A model generated the notes under the pieces. It did not search any database. It was given only the letters and a program-made list of their open reading frames with translations, and had not been told where the DNA came from. From Valencia hispanica (taxonomy: Eukaryota > Chordata > Actinopteri > Cyprinodontiformes > Valenciidae), in the NCBI GenBank assembly GCA_963556495.2, contig OY747722.1:28193501-28257500 (forward strand): a DNA stretch of 64,000 bases. The letters run 5' to 3'. A program made the position numbers and the translations under genes. Positions 51,942-64,000 of the stretch are shown here, piece after piece (the first letter of the stretch is position 1; each line of letters starts with the position of its first letter).

Positions 51942-52144
51942 GAAGAAGAAGAAGAAGAAGAAGAAGAAGAAGAAGAAGAAGAAGAAGAAGAAGAAGAAGA
52001 AGAAGAAGAAGAAGAAGAAGAAGAAGAAGAAGAAGAAGAAGAAGAAGAAGAAGAAGAAGAAGAAGAAGAAGAAGAAGAAGAAGAAGAAGAAGAAGAAGAA
52101 GAAGAAGAAGAAGAAGAAGAAGAAGAAGAAGAAGAAGAAGAAGA
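51942..52144. repeat. (GAA)~67 trinucleotide tract
   Basis: About 203 bp of essentially uninterrupted GAA. The long Glu-, Lys-, Leu- and Phe-only frames over this stretch are artefacts. Assembly length may not equal the true length. Confidence 0.98.
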
Positions 52145-52620
52145 CAGTCCTTGGTGGATTTAATGGTCTGTCTGCAAAAAAGCATCCCCAAATCATGACA
52201 CTCGCACCTCCGTGCTTCACGGTATGAGGTTCTTTTCCTGGAGTGATTTATTTAGTTGATACCAAACATGTCCAAATAAATCTGTTCTGCGGTATATTTA
52301 TCTGTCCAACCAACATTATTCCGCAAGTCCCGGTCTTTGTTCAGGTTCTTTGGTGGAAAACCTCAGCTAGAAATATGTGTTTCTGTTAGAAAGTAAAAGC
52401 ATCAGAGTGAAAACTTCTAATGAAATTCAAACTTGTACAATCTCCTTCCGATTGTACAGGCATGCATTTTTAGATCAACTGCAACAAGAGCTTGCTAGGT
52501 CCTGTGATGACATTTTAGGGCTTTTGGAAGCTTCTTTTACCATCCTGTTGTCTGCTGTTCGGATAAAGCTCCCTGGATGGCCAGACCCGTTGGCAGTTGT
52601 TTTGAATCTCCTCTTGTAGA
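52145..52620 (-). mobile_element. Tc1-like transposase fragment and leader, - strand
   Basis: From 52,220 on the - strand reads KHGGASVMIWGCF, the same transposase block as at 51.75 kb but in the opposite direction and from a different subfamily. Sequence to 52,620 ('cttggtggaaaacctcag', 'aatctcctcttgtagacgattttcc') continues the element's other part. Confidence 0.62.
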
Positions 52621-52925
52621 CGATTTTCCATACATTCAAGACTGACACATCTGTGGCGCAAAATCTAACTTTTGCTCTAACTAAAGCCTATCTGTTTAGT
52701 TTTTAAAATTAAAATCATCTTAATATTTTGTTAGCTAATGTTTTCAAGTACTTATATTACACAACAACACATGATAAATGAGCCCATGTGTTTCAAACCA
52801 TGTCAAAACTGCTAAAAAAAACTAGGGTGTGGATATGTTTCAAAAGTGTTAAACATTAATTGTTACGATGAGTAAAATAAATGAAAATGTAAAGATTTTA
52901 TTGGCATTTTAGAATTTTATTCTAA

Positions 52926-52955
52926 GCTTTTTATTTATTTATTTATTTATTTATT
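52926..52955. repeat. (TTTA)n microsatellite
   Basis: About seven TTTA units. Confidence 0.85.
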
Positions 52956-53104
52956 ATTGTTCAACCAGAATCCCTTTTTGCTTCATTCAACACTGTCCTC
53001 TGTCACTGCTTTCTTTGTTAATGAATATGAATTTCTATAGTATATAACTGACTCTTTGGCAGATAAAAAGGAAAAAACAACAACTTCGAATTAAAATACT
53101 ATGA

Positions 53105-53255
53105 TTTAGAAGCAGTTCGTGCTGAAGGAATACAGAAGCTAGCTGGCCGGGGTTCGATTCTCTACCCTGGTATCTTTGCAGCATGTTTTCCACCCACCTT
53201 TTCTGCATTTAATAAAGACCACCAGTGCCATAAAACCTATTTAAAAAAATGATAT
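53105..53255 (+). mobile_element. tRNA-derived SINE relic, second family
   Basis: A pol III B-box-like GGGGTTCGATTCT at 53,147-53,159, followed by a body ending 'tttaataaagaccaccagtgcc' and poly-A, a tail layout found in fish tRNA-derived SINEs. It lies about 500 bp upstream of the next gene's first coding exon. Only the 3' part is clear. Confidence 0.55.
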
Positions 53256-53389
53256 GCTGGCGGAAATATTAAGAAGAAGTGTGTTACGCCTGTATGCTAC
53301 AGTTTAACACTGTCGTTATCACATCCTTTTGTAAACGACAGGCAACCAGTCCCAGCCGCTGCAGATAAACGCGTCTCCGCAGGAAGGTC

Positions 53390-53735
53390 TGTATTATAGA
53401 AGCGACCAGGGCAGTGGGCGGCGCGCGCGCTGTCCGTCTCCTTAATGCGCTGTACGTGAAGCGCGCGAGTCCGCAATCATCCTTCCAACCAACCAACCAA
53501 CCAACCAGGCGGCGCGCGAGCCCGCTCTCCTCAAACCAACCCAGCAGAACCAAGCCGAGCTGAGCCAGTCTGCTCTGCGCCGAGCCCCCTCCAGCCCAGC
53601 CGTCCTGCTCACAGACTGGACAGGCTCCACCATGACCTCTTAGCGCATCTGATAAAAAAACAACAACAAAAACAAAACAACAACAATCAAAAAATATCTT
53701 TTTTTCTGTTTTTTTTCGTTGCGCTCGTCGACACC
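53390..53735 (+). promoter_or_regulatory. CpG-rich promoter and 5' leader of unidentified gene
   Basis: Dense CpGs at 53,420-53,600 (GGCGGCGCGCGCGC, GAAGCGCGCGAG, GGCGGCGCGCGAG) and a (CAAC)n run near 53,490-53,508. An upstream 3-codon frame ATG ACC TCT TAG at 53,632-53,643 sits in a CACC context, and an A-rich leader at 53,655-53,697 follows. Confidence 0.55.
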
Positions 53736-53799
53736 ATGGACTCTACAGCTCTGAGAATCGATGTTTGCATCTGCCAGCTGCTCCTAATCAGCCACATAG
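53736..53799 (+). CDS. First coding exon of an unidentified secreted/membrane protein
   Basis: ATG in a strong ACACCATGG context begins MDSTALRIDVCICQLLLISHI, then a GTAAGA donor leaves one base of the next codon (phase 1). Residues 8-21 are hydrophobic, so this looks like a signal peptide. A phase-1 break after a signal peptide is common in genes whose next exon encodes an Ig-type or other extracellular module. I do not recognise the protein, and no second exon is visible before the window ends, so the first intron exceeds 10.2 kb. The CpG-rich promoter upstream supports a real gene start. Confidence 0.62.
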
Positions 53800-56700
53800 G
53801 TAAGAAGAAACTGTTGCGGCGGAGAAAAAGGAAGAAAATAAGATTTAAATGTCTTCTGACTGACCTGCGACGATTTGAACGCGCTTAATTTTGAGCTGCG
53901 CGTCCAATGAATGCCCAGCGCACTTTTTAGATTACGCAATCAGTGGTTAAAGAGTCTTTTTGTGGATTTTTAATTCAGCCTCATTGCGCAACAGCTATAA
54001 ATATGCAGCGATAGTTTTTTTTTGTTGTTGGTTGTTTTATTTTTTAATAATCTGGCTGAAATTCATGTTTTCCTCTGCAGTCCAGCGTAAAAAATGAAAG
54101 TCTCTGGGGTCGTCAGTCTTTGAACGTCCACGAAGTGTTTTCTCCAAGGTGAAGAATCAAAACAAAATGCAATGTTCTGCAGAGGAACCATGTGCAACAT
54201 GCGAGCTGCTCACTGTAATCTCAGTTACCTGAAATATGTTTGAAAAAAAGTCAATAAGAGTAAACGTCCATCTTTCAGATCACTCATTTTGTTCCACCTG
54301 AATTCTCTTTGTCTGCGTGAATAAAGAGTCTGAGAGGAGGACTGGGTGCAGACTTAAGTAACAGGTGGGGGGGCGATGGCAGCTTTATGCAGTCTTTCTA
54401 TACATATTAATTAGGCCAGAAAAGATGCAAAAATGACAATTTAACTCAAGTTCTGTGTTTCGAGAAAACTTTTCAGCTCCACCTGCCAAACTGGAAGACG
54501 TGGGAGTTTCTCCACCAGGACAGTTTTGGAAACATGTTGGATAATGTGCTCACATGCTGCAAAGTTGTGTCTGCTTCATAGTGGATTTTGTAGTGACCTC
54601 TGACCTTTTCGTATTTGACACTGTGCTTTAAATATGGTAGATATGAAATTTTATACATGCAATAACTTACCGCTTCTGAAGAGGATGGCAGTTATGATGA
54701 TGATGCAGATTGGGAGAGCTTTAATGAGACCAACTGTAGGAAATTGGAGGACTACTGTACATCTGATTTCAGTGTCTTTTTTGTTGTTGTTGTTGTTGTT
54801 GTTGAGTAAAGCTTTACGGTAACTTCCAACAGATTGAGCTGTAATCTGATGTAGGTGATCATTGCTAATAAAAGTGGTTTGAGGCCACGCTTAGATCTTT
54901 TTTTGTAAGTATTGCTGCAATTATGTGTTGGAATAATTAGAAGAAAAAAAAGAAACAATGTGATTTAAAAAAAATTTTTTTGTGCAAAATGTAAAACATT
55001 TTCTACCCTGATGTGTGGACAGTCACTCTGCTCATAAAAATATAATAAACTGACAAAGTTGGTCAGACATTTATTAGGGATCATCATGTAATTACTCGGA
55101 ATTATCATGAAACACCGGAAAACATCTGAAAATATTCCAAAGTAAAATACATTGGCTTACCTTGCTTTTATACAAGCCAAATCATCGTCCGACCGGTTTT
55201 CACGAACACTGCAAGTTGAATGAAACTAAGACATTCGGGCACAGACGTCGGCATGGTTTACTGGTGCAGAAACCTAGAGACGAAGTTTTGGGCTGACCTA
55301 AAATAAAAAAAAATATATTTTTTTTTACCTTTTTAATCTTCAACGAAGGAATGTTTTGCAAATTTCTGTGTGTCATTTTTAGTTCATAAATCATGGCAAA
55401 CCTCGACTCACTCAGATAGACTCACTCTTGTCGAGTCAGTCCTATTAGACTGAGAAGTTTGGTTTTTATATGCAAGCCCTTACAAATGTCTTCTGTTTTC
55501 TACAACGCGCAAATGTTATTCTCCATTTGACTGACTTTGCTTAAACTATAATTGGCTTTTCCATCATTTTTGTTATGTTAAACTATTTTATACCCACTGA
55601 ATTTAAAATCATCTTGGCAATGGCTTACTCTCAGTCTTTCATCTACAGAAAAGCTTTAATAGTTGGATTAAAACTGGAAGAAATCAAAGAGGATGCTAAC
55701 ATATTTACCATTCCCTCCTAACAAGGTTATTTGATTTAGTTTGGCTTTTTTTTTTTTTAAGGAATGGCAAAAGATGAAGAGCATATCATTCTGCCCTGGA
55801 AGCCCAGATTAGGCTTTTTCATCTCCTCAACTGGCTGTGATGGGATTTTTCTGTGATCATGTTTTACTCTCAGGGGTTAAATAGGCACAAAACCATACAA
55901 ACTGTAATATACGGTGGAGATATAGCAGTGGCGGTTGATGGAGTTAGTTAAAAGAATAGAACATCACACTTTTCCATATATTTCACCGGCTTTTCACCAC
56001 ATTCCGCTGAGTCGTGTTTTCTGCCCTCTGATAATATAGTAGTCCTTGAAATCAAGTGATTCCGATTGGGTAGAATTAGTCAGCCTTTAAAGGTCTCTTT
56101 GCTTTCCGTTTCATCTCGTCTCACCTTTCAGTCCTAGTTCAGCTGTGATCAGACATGAACATTAAATATCCTTTCATCTTATGCAGCTTGGCTCATTAGC
56201 ACTCAAATGTTTGTGTTAATCCACGTGCATATGTGTGTATTAAAAATGTTGTTACGTTAAAAAAAGAAACACCATCTGTCTTCCAGTATGCCTGGACAGT
56301 ACTCAAAAAGAACACATTTTCAAACCTAACCTTTTTCTCACACTGTGCCACATATATAGAAATTGCTGTGATGTTACAGCTGCTCTCTCTGGCCTTGTTT
56401 CCACCAATCAGCTCTGCCAGAAAACACAGCCTTCCTCACAGAGGCATATGCTTTTCAGCATGGTTCCTTCTACACGCCGTAGCTCTCTGCCGTTCCACCA
56501 GATGATTCCTGTCAATCTGAACGTGCAGTTCAGCAGGGGAGCCAGATCATGACATGCATTCCTGTTTTTTGTGCAGAACTTTACTTTTAACATGCAGACT
56601 CCCAAAAAACACCAAAAACCCATTTCCATCCTTTGAATCTCACTGCTTTAGGATCTGAAACTAATCTTCCTCAGCTCAGCATGGTTGTTGTCTATGTGAT

Positions 56701-59700
56701 ACTCCTCTAATGTTAACAGCAGACACCAGCCTTCCATTCATCCCACTTAGCTTGCACAACACGGCTGCATTTGATGCTTTCTACTTATAATTGAGTGTGT
56801 TTAATCCCACCAGTTGGGATACATGTGAACATCAAATGGAAGCCGCTAAATAAAAGGCAAAAAATTGACTTTTATCGGGAGAGTCATGTTTTTGAGCCAT
56901 AGCCTTAAAAGTGCAAATGAGTTAATTTTCATGATTTAAAGGTGGTTATGTTAAAAATGCAATGCTGCAACATTGGTTGATTAGGTTTGGGCTCTGTGAG
57001 ATGTGGATGCAAAGTCTTAATCTGATATTACATTAGTTGATTAGAAATAAATGTGAAATATATACAGTATATGCTTAAAACACTCAATAACGTGTAGTAA
57101 AATAATGCTGCATTCCATCAGTATTAAATAGAATATTTTACTATGGTGGTTGTGTACCAATTAACTCACTCACCTATGATATTTATGACTCTATTCTTTT
57201 TTTCTTGATGGTGACTCATCTTTACCAGTCAGCCTCAATATATTTTAGGAACTATATTAAGAAAGCTACTATAATCTTTTGATTGAGTTTTAAAAGGTTG
57301 TTGATTCCAAAAGGCTAAAATTATCACTCCTGTTTTTATGGTTCAAACTCCTTAAAGAGTTGGGGTAAGAATTTGAAGTAAAGACACATCAATGGTAAAA
57401 TCTGGGCTGATATCGCTGTTATGGGTGATAATCGATATTTACCGACATAAATATATATTTCCCATACTGTCAACATGAAAAATCAACCACACCACAGTCA
57501 TTGCCTTTCTGCTCCGGGAACCAACACGAGCACGGTTTCTTGGTATTATGTTATTACAAAACTTTAAAGTAAAAATTTATAACATTATCTAATATTTCTC
57601 ATTCAAAATAGAAAAGCAACAAGTATTCCTGATGGTGTGTAATAAATATAAATTATTAGCTTTTATGGCTTTCAAAAAATGTGTTATTAATTTTTATGGA
57701 TTTTACATATTTCATACTATACACTAAGCCACAACTAAAACTGGTGTAATCTAGAATGTTATACTGTTTTCTGTCGTGCTCTGTAGCAAGCTAGTATAAG
57801 ATGTGTAATTAGTCAGGCTATCTGCTCAGTAAACCAGCCTGCTGTTTTCAGCTTAACCACTTAAAGCTCTTCTGTTTTTTTTTCTTTGAAGCAGTTTCTG
57901 GATGAAGTATAGCGCTTCAATTTAAATATAATTCTTACAACAGATATAAATACATCCATGATGCAAATTAGCAACATAACGGATAATTCACCATAAAAGT
58001 TACTAAACTAATTTTCCAGTCTCATGAATGTGGAATTGTTTCTTGATGTTACTGTAGCTGAAATAAGGGTTTTAAATTAATTTTCAATATATGTTTGTGT
58101 ACAATTGCTGCTGTTCCATCATCACAGTATTAAGGTTAATACTGCTATGTCGCAGCCGGATGTAGTTCACACACCAACTACTAGATGGCAGTAAAGTACA
58201 TATAATATACCTGGTCCAACACATGCCAAATCAGAACCTTTCCTGATATGGTATGTGTGGAATATGCATCAACAGGAACCTCGACTGCATTAAGACCCGA
58301 ACTTGCTTTGAGATTACTTGCAACCGTCCTCAAAAAAAAGTTAATGGACATTTCGCTGCAGGGCCACTCCATACTAATTTTTCAAAAAGGCTGTGAATGT
58401 CTGGATTTTTTTGCATCCTGAAATATTTCAAAGCAGCCGCTAGCCATCAGTGCTACCACCGACGGCTCATCTGAGAACCTGTCAATCAAAAGGAGACGCC
58501 TCATATTATTCATGAATTCAAGCTTAAATGACATCTAAACGAATGAGTTATAAAAAAATGAACCCCCCTCAGAGTTGTCATGACTATAAACTTGACCTAT
58601 TAAACCTAAAATGGTTTTTTGAACCAGGTTATTTCTGCTGTGAAGTTGACATTTTTAACACGGGAGTCAATGGGAACTGAATCCTTTCTGGAGCCAGACA
58701 TTTTACAGACGGAGTTTGCCTCTTGGTATCCACACAAGCTCCCTCTAAGTAGCAGTAAAGCAAGTAGCTTTACAGACAGAAGTTGTCTTTGGTATTGTCT
58801 TTTACTGTAATCTTATTCTGGTCCAACTAAAGAGTGCCACAGCCATCTTAAAAACCAAAGAATTGTGTTAGTTGTGGATAAAAGGCATTATACGTCTTCT
58901 TGAAATAATAAACACATAAAAGTCAACTGCTAGGTGCAGATATTTTCTGATTTGTTTATCCTCAGTGTTTGGGCCAGCTTTGGACACTGGATAGTAGTTT
59001 GTTTGCCAAGTACCACAACAGCAACTTACAAGCAAATAATGAGCCTATGCATAGATTTTGTAAAGTAGACACACATAAATAGCCCTCCGGTGACAGTTGA
59101 TACAAGATAAACGGTGCCCTCTTCGTTATACTGAGGGAAATCTGGGGAAAGTGCCACCAAACATTATGTCAGGTTCAGTGTGACATCAGAAATCATATGT
59201 TCTGCTGGTGGGATGCCATCTGGCTGCCCCGCGCACAGCGAGCGCTCGAACCAGAGGGGTTGCTTCCGGTTGGCAGAATACGATGCCGGATGGTGCAATA
59301 CTTATTGGCTACAAAATAGTGATACATGCTTCCTGGGCCCCACAGCAAAGCAGAGTGAGCAAATCCATGAATTTAATGGAAGAGCGATGACATAACTTGC
59401 AGTCAGATACAAAGCTCTAGGGGTAAGGGAGTTCACTTCCGGCTGGAAAGTTGTCTTACTACTACTTTATAACTACACTTGAAAGGACTGACATTTCACT
59501 AACCAGAGGGGTTAAGGTGTTTTTAGGCATTTGCTTCGACAGTGCTTTTTGAATGCCTTCGTACCCCTTATGCTATTCCACATTATGTCATATCACAACC
59601 TCAAACTTCAATTTGTTTTAACCGGCTTTCGTTTGATAGAACAACACATTGTTATTCTAATTGCTGAAGTAGAAGGAAACTTGGCATGGGACAGATTCCC

Positions 59701-61519
59701 CCACCTGAGTGGTGGATCTCTGCAACTCCTCCAGATTGACTACCGGCCTTGTGGCTGCTTCTATAATTAATGCAGTCTTTTCCTGACCTGTCCAGTTTCA
59801 GTGGATGTCTTGGTATGTTTGCACATAAGTCACTACTGCTTGAAAACGTTACTGACATATTCTGCATAAAAGAAAGGCATAACATCTTTACAATATATTA
59901 GTGTGAACTGAATACAGCAAGTGATCTTCTGGGAGATTAATGTGTGCTGAGAAGTAGGGCTGGACGATATAGAAAAAGAGCATATTGATAAAAAGAAAAG
60001 TCATATTGATCGATATTAAGATTAGCAATAACTATCAAAAATGTCAAATATATTTTAAGTTCAGCCTTGGCCATTTTTTGCAATTCATTGATGAACTAAT
60101 TTTAATAAAGTAAACACAAAAACTGAATTTAAAAGGAAGGGGAACGTTTTTTTTTCTTCCGTTTTTTCATTGAACTTTTCATCGACCCCTTTTCTTGCTA
60201 TTGCACCACACGTCTACCGATTGATGTATATTGTTATTTAATTATCATTCACCCCTACTGAGAGGAGCTGTCCCAATTTTTTTTTTATTATGATCATTAA
60301 AGTTTCTCCCCATTCTTCGGGATAAGACAGCCTCACCTTCCATTCCCATTGTGTAGTAAGCAAAACTCTTCATTTATATTGCTTTTCACATCCTGTCCTA
60401 AGTGAATACTCTACCCAGGGTGCCACCTGAGATTATTTCCTAGATGTTGAAATACATCTTCTGACGAGTATAGTCTCTCGCTGGGGAATATATCTCAAGT
60501 TTGGAACTTCTTTTACATCCCCCAAAACTTCAAAGTGATCACACACAACACACGATTGATTTAGATAGGTTTTTCCAAAGCCTTCTTAACTTTCGCTTTG
60601 AAGAGGAGGACGCAGGAATGCACAAAGTTTTATTCTAAACTCGGTTAGAGTGGGATTTCTCTGAATGTCAGAGAGATTTAGCAATTTGCACTATAGAGAC
60701 GTCTCTGTTCAAACTGTACTCTATTTAATATATTGAAGATATGAATAGTGAATCCATTGGGATGGCTACTACAGAGTTAACGTTGCTAAAAAACAGATGT
60801 TACACTGAATAGTTGATTGCTTGCTTTCTTCTTTGATACTTTGTCTCCTTTTTTCCTCACTTTCTCCCCCTCTCACTGCCACTTTTTCATCTAACCTCTC
60901 CATCTGAAGTATTATATTCATAAGTGCTCTCATTTTTTAATCCACTTAGCTGCAGTGTGCTCTTAGTTTAGCAGCATACGGTCATGGCTATTTTAGCATA
61001 TGGTCACAGCTATTTTAAAGCTGTTCTGTGCCATGAGGATGGCTTGATCTTGATGGTAAGGCGTCTGGACAGTAAACTCGGCTCCGTGAAACCCGAAACC
61101 TGGTCGTAGTCGTAGCTTTGTCGGGAAAGTGTGACAAACGAGAAACATTTTATTGTTTAAAATGACAATAAAGCTTCTCTTCATATGATCTGGGTAAGTA
61201 TGGCTGTCTTCCAGTTCCAATGTACACAACAGTAAAAAAAAAAAAAAAAACTGCTTAAATTTAGCCTCATGCAGTTCCATTAGTTAGCTATAATTATACT
61301 ACTAACTACAGCTTTGTTAAAGTTTACATTTACATAGTTTACTTTAAAAAAAATTAAAAGCCAGAGACAGTGGGAGTGTTTCCCCCCCCCCCCACAAGAT
61401 TGTATGTACTATAGAGTGATTATTTGTCTATCAACACAGCAGATGCAGGCACAACCTAGCTGCAGAAAGAGAAGCCGGCCCTTTAAATTAGCTCCAGTTC
61501 TCACTGTTATTATTTGCGG
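53800..61519 (+). other. First intron of the unidentified gene, no exon seen
   Basis: A+T-rich. (TTG)8 lies at 54,780-54,803. Repeat-like segments lie at 57,395-57,640 and 59,955-60,250 ('gggctggacgatatagaaaaag', a phrase of small fish DNA elements), and a Tc1-like leader lies at 59,570-59,700. Short open frames lack splice or domain support. Confidence 0.45.
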
Positions 61520-61772
61520 TTATCTTGCAGCTGTAGTGTTGGTTAGCGATGTTAGCTTGTTTGTTAGCCAAGGCTTACCAAATATGAAGTGATTGCTGCA
61601 GATTGTTGCGTTTTTAATCATCTGCTCGTTCCAATCGCTTCTTCTCCTTCCAACCAAAGATGTCTTTTGTTTGCCTTGAAAGGTGCGAGTCGATGGCATT
61701 CTACAGAATTTGCACGTTTTGTTGTTTCTAATCAAAGCTATTTCTGCAACCAACAGCACAACAAATCATGAT
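61520..61772 (-). pseudogene. THAP-domain relic, frame-shifted
   Basis: Reading the - strand from 61,769: ATG, then ICCAVGCRNS (the first Cys pair of a C2CH zinc finger). After a frameshift it reads FCRMPSTRTF, RRSDWNEQMIKNA and ICSNHFIFGKP, the C-x2-H half. This is the fish THAP pattern (FYRIPS, W..., ICSxHF). The frame closes at 61,520. THAP domains occur both in host genes and in DNA-transposon proteins. The break and isolation favour a transposon or retrocopy remnant. Confidence 0.75.
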
Positions 61773-64000
61773 CTTTCTGTAGACGGCACACGCAGTAGAG
61801 CAGGGAGTGACGTAGACCGATAATCCCTCTGTAGTACTCGTCCTTTCCCGTCAGTTGCGTTTAAGCTGTTGGTTTGCAGTGTACAATTATGGGAATAAAT
61901 CCCTGCCATAAATCAAGAGCGTAGTAGAGCATATTTAAATATTAGAAGGAAAATGCAGCCTGGGAAGATGAACTATTTGACATGCTACTTGGCATGCCAT
62001 TGGTTATCTTTTGCAAAGCAGACAATCTGGGAGCGCCATATATTTTCCTTGGTGGTGATTGGTTGTACCAACAAGAGTGGACTGTAGATATTAGCTTCTG
62101 TGGTAGTGCTATGATTGTTTCCACTATACCTATTAATGCATATTAAGGTATAATTTGGAGTCTGATCTGATAAAATAGGCAGATCTAAGTACTTTTAGAG
62201 AGCGTCTCAAGTATTCACAGATTTTAGCTCTTTGCAGGCAGTTGTGGTCCCTATTACCACAAACACTGGGGGTCCACTGTACAAGGTTTTCATGAAATAT
62301 AAAATTAAGCTAAATTCTCCAAGAGACTTTAGCACCTATGACTTTCCATGTAATTTAATAAATATTCAGCAACTGAGACAAATGTTTTAAGTACATGGGT
62401 ACAACATGTTGTTTGTTGGAAACAAATAGTGAATTGACCCAAAGTAATTTCTTATAATTTAGCCATTGTATATAGATACGTGGATTTTCCGTGAATAATA
62501 AGGAGTTGGTTTCCACAGAAAAATGCATGAATACTGAACATTGATTAGGCGGGGGTCCACATTATTGCAGTCTATAAAAGATTTGGACCCCGGATCAAAC
62601 AAAAGTAATCCAAAGCAATGTCCATTTAGATTATAGTGTTAACAGAAACCCTTAATGACATTTCAACATTGTAGACTATGCGTAAAATGTGGAAAACTTC
62701 TTTTAAATTGTAAGCTGTCAAAGCAGGAATTAGAGATCCCACTGAAAAAAAAAGAAAAAAAAAGAGAGATCCCACTGATGGATGTAAACTGACGCATGGT
62801 TCACTATTAAACATTTAATGGTGGACTACTTTATTTTGAAACCATAAGAGTTTGGTATGAAAAAAACAAAACTACAAATAACGAAAAAGTCGAAGGTTTA
62901 AAATGACCAACACCCTAAAAAAACCTCACTTGAAAACAAATAACCCTAAAAGGAAAATGTATCGTAGATGTTTGTTTTTTTGTATGTTTTTTTTTGTAAA
63001 TGATCAAAAACATAAATCATGGCTTGACCACCAGAGGTTTTTTTTAGAGATACATGTAGGGAATAACATTTAAGCTCTACATTTAAAACTCCAAACATTC
63101 AAAGCACATGAAATGTGAGTGAAACACCAGCTACACAAAATATTTACTTCATAACTATTATTACCTTTATCTGCCATTTATTATATATTATAGTTAGGTC
63201 TCCCACCACTTTGTACATTGAGCACAGGTATAAAAAAATTATATATGCTTTTAAAAGACTCATTTCAAATTCTAGTTCATTGTTTGAGATATGATAGTGG
63301 ACCATAAATACCACATCTAGAGATGTTCTGGGGGGCTTAAATTCACATTCTTAAACAACAATAGACCACTAAATTACCGGCTGTAAAAAGAGCTGTCCAG
63401 AATCAAATAGGATTTAAACATATAAATATTGTCAGGCATAACGATTTAGGGATTGCATGACATTAGAATAAGACACTTTATGTAGACTAAAAGTCAGATA
63501 ATACAATAAGTGAGAAATTCATAATGGTACCATCACTTGAACATTTAAACATTCTAACACATTTCATTTTACTATATTAAATCAGTGTCATATTTTCAGC
63601 TTTTAATCTACCAAAATATTAATCCTGCATTAACCTCAACTATAAATCAACCTTTTAACTAGCATTGAGTCAACACTAGATAACGATATACACTTGATGC
63701 AGCATTCCCCTCTTGCCTCAGTCACAGCCATATTTTTGGTTTTTATCCACAGGTCTTCATCAGGGAAACCTAATATCTAAATAATGTTTCACTTCAGGTC
63801 ACTGGGTGTTTTTCGTGATTAACTGAAACATTACCAGTGCCCCCTTTTTCAGGCAGCAGACTGTGTGGTAGGCTAGTTGGGATCTATTTTCTGCAAGGTG
63901 TTTCCTTTTTAGAGAGGTTCAGGACAAAGCGTGAACTGTCTCCTAGTTCAGTATAAGGCTTATGGTTGTTTTTAAAGGCACACAAAAAATTGATGCACTA
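61773..64000 (+). other. Intron continuation, nothing recognised
   Basis: A+T-rich to the window edge. No exon with splice sites and no assignable repeat. Confidence 0.45.

Noticed and set aside
51885..52227. Long poly-Glu, poly-Lys, poly-Leu and poly-Phe open frames
   Set aside because: They are translations of the (GAA)n tract in different frames and strands, not genes.
56233..56629. Candidate exons of the 53.7-kb gene
   Set aside because: Frames here lack a matching phase-1 acceptor with a conserved domain and overlap on opposite strands.

Overview
This window is teleost fish nuclear DNA. The evidence is vertebrate multi-exon genes with GT-AG introns, CpG-rich promoters, dense microsatellites and a fish-type repeat load: L2, RTE and R4/Dong-like LINE relics, tRNA-derived SINEs, Tc1-like remnants, and hAT-like and other small elements with terminal inverted repeats. 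The species cannot be fixed from the sequence alone. There are no CRISPR arrays, operons or prokaryotic features.

Layout. (1) 930-35,425, + strand: a complete 15-exon gene for the SLC13-family sodium/sulfate cotransporter Slc13a4. Exon 1 (1344-1442) is separated from exon 2 by an 18.1-kb intron packed with repeats: a 4-kb decayed L2 LINE, an R4/Dong-like LINE relic, SINEs and nested DNA-element remnants. Exons 2-15 lie between 19,572 and 34,808, and every splice phase joins into one 607-codon frame. (2) 35,850-38,930: a foldback-type repeat cluster and two hAT-like MITEs. (3) 39,571-40,764, - strand: coa6, a twin-CX9C-type cytochrome c oxidase assembly factor with two coding exons, convergent with slc13a4, with a CpG-rich 5' region at 41,030-41,310. 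(4) 41,940-53,250: gene-free accessory DNA with a 0.75-kb purine tract, RTE LINE relics, a second, 5'-truncated L2 LINE with a long intact RT frame, Tc1 relics, a (GAA)~67 tract and a SINE. (5) 53,390-53,799, + strand: a CpG-rich promoter/leader and the first coding exon of an unidentified secreted or membrane protein, ending in a phase-1 donor. Its intron fills the rest of the window, where the only coding-like relic seen is a broken THAP domain at about 61.5-61.8 kb.

The three genes share no pathway that I can see: sulfate uptake at the plasma membrane, mitochondrial copper/COX2 assembly, and an unknown secretory-pathway product. I found no convincing new biological system. The most informative content is the complete gene models and the well-marked insertion structures (target-site duplications, TIRs, nested insertions).
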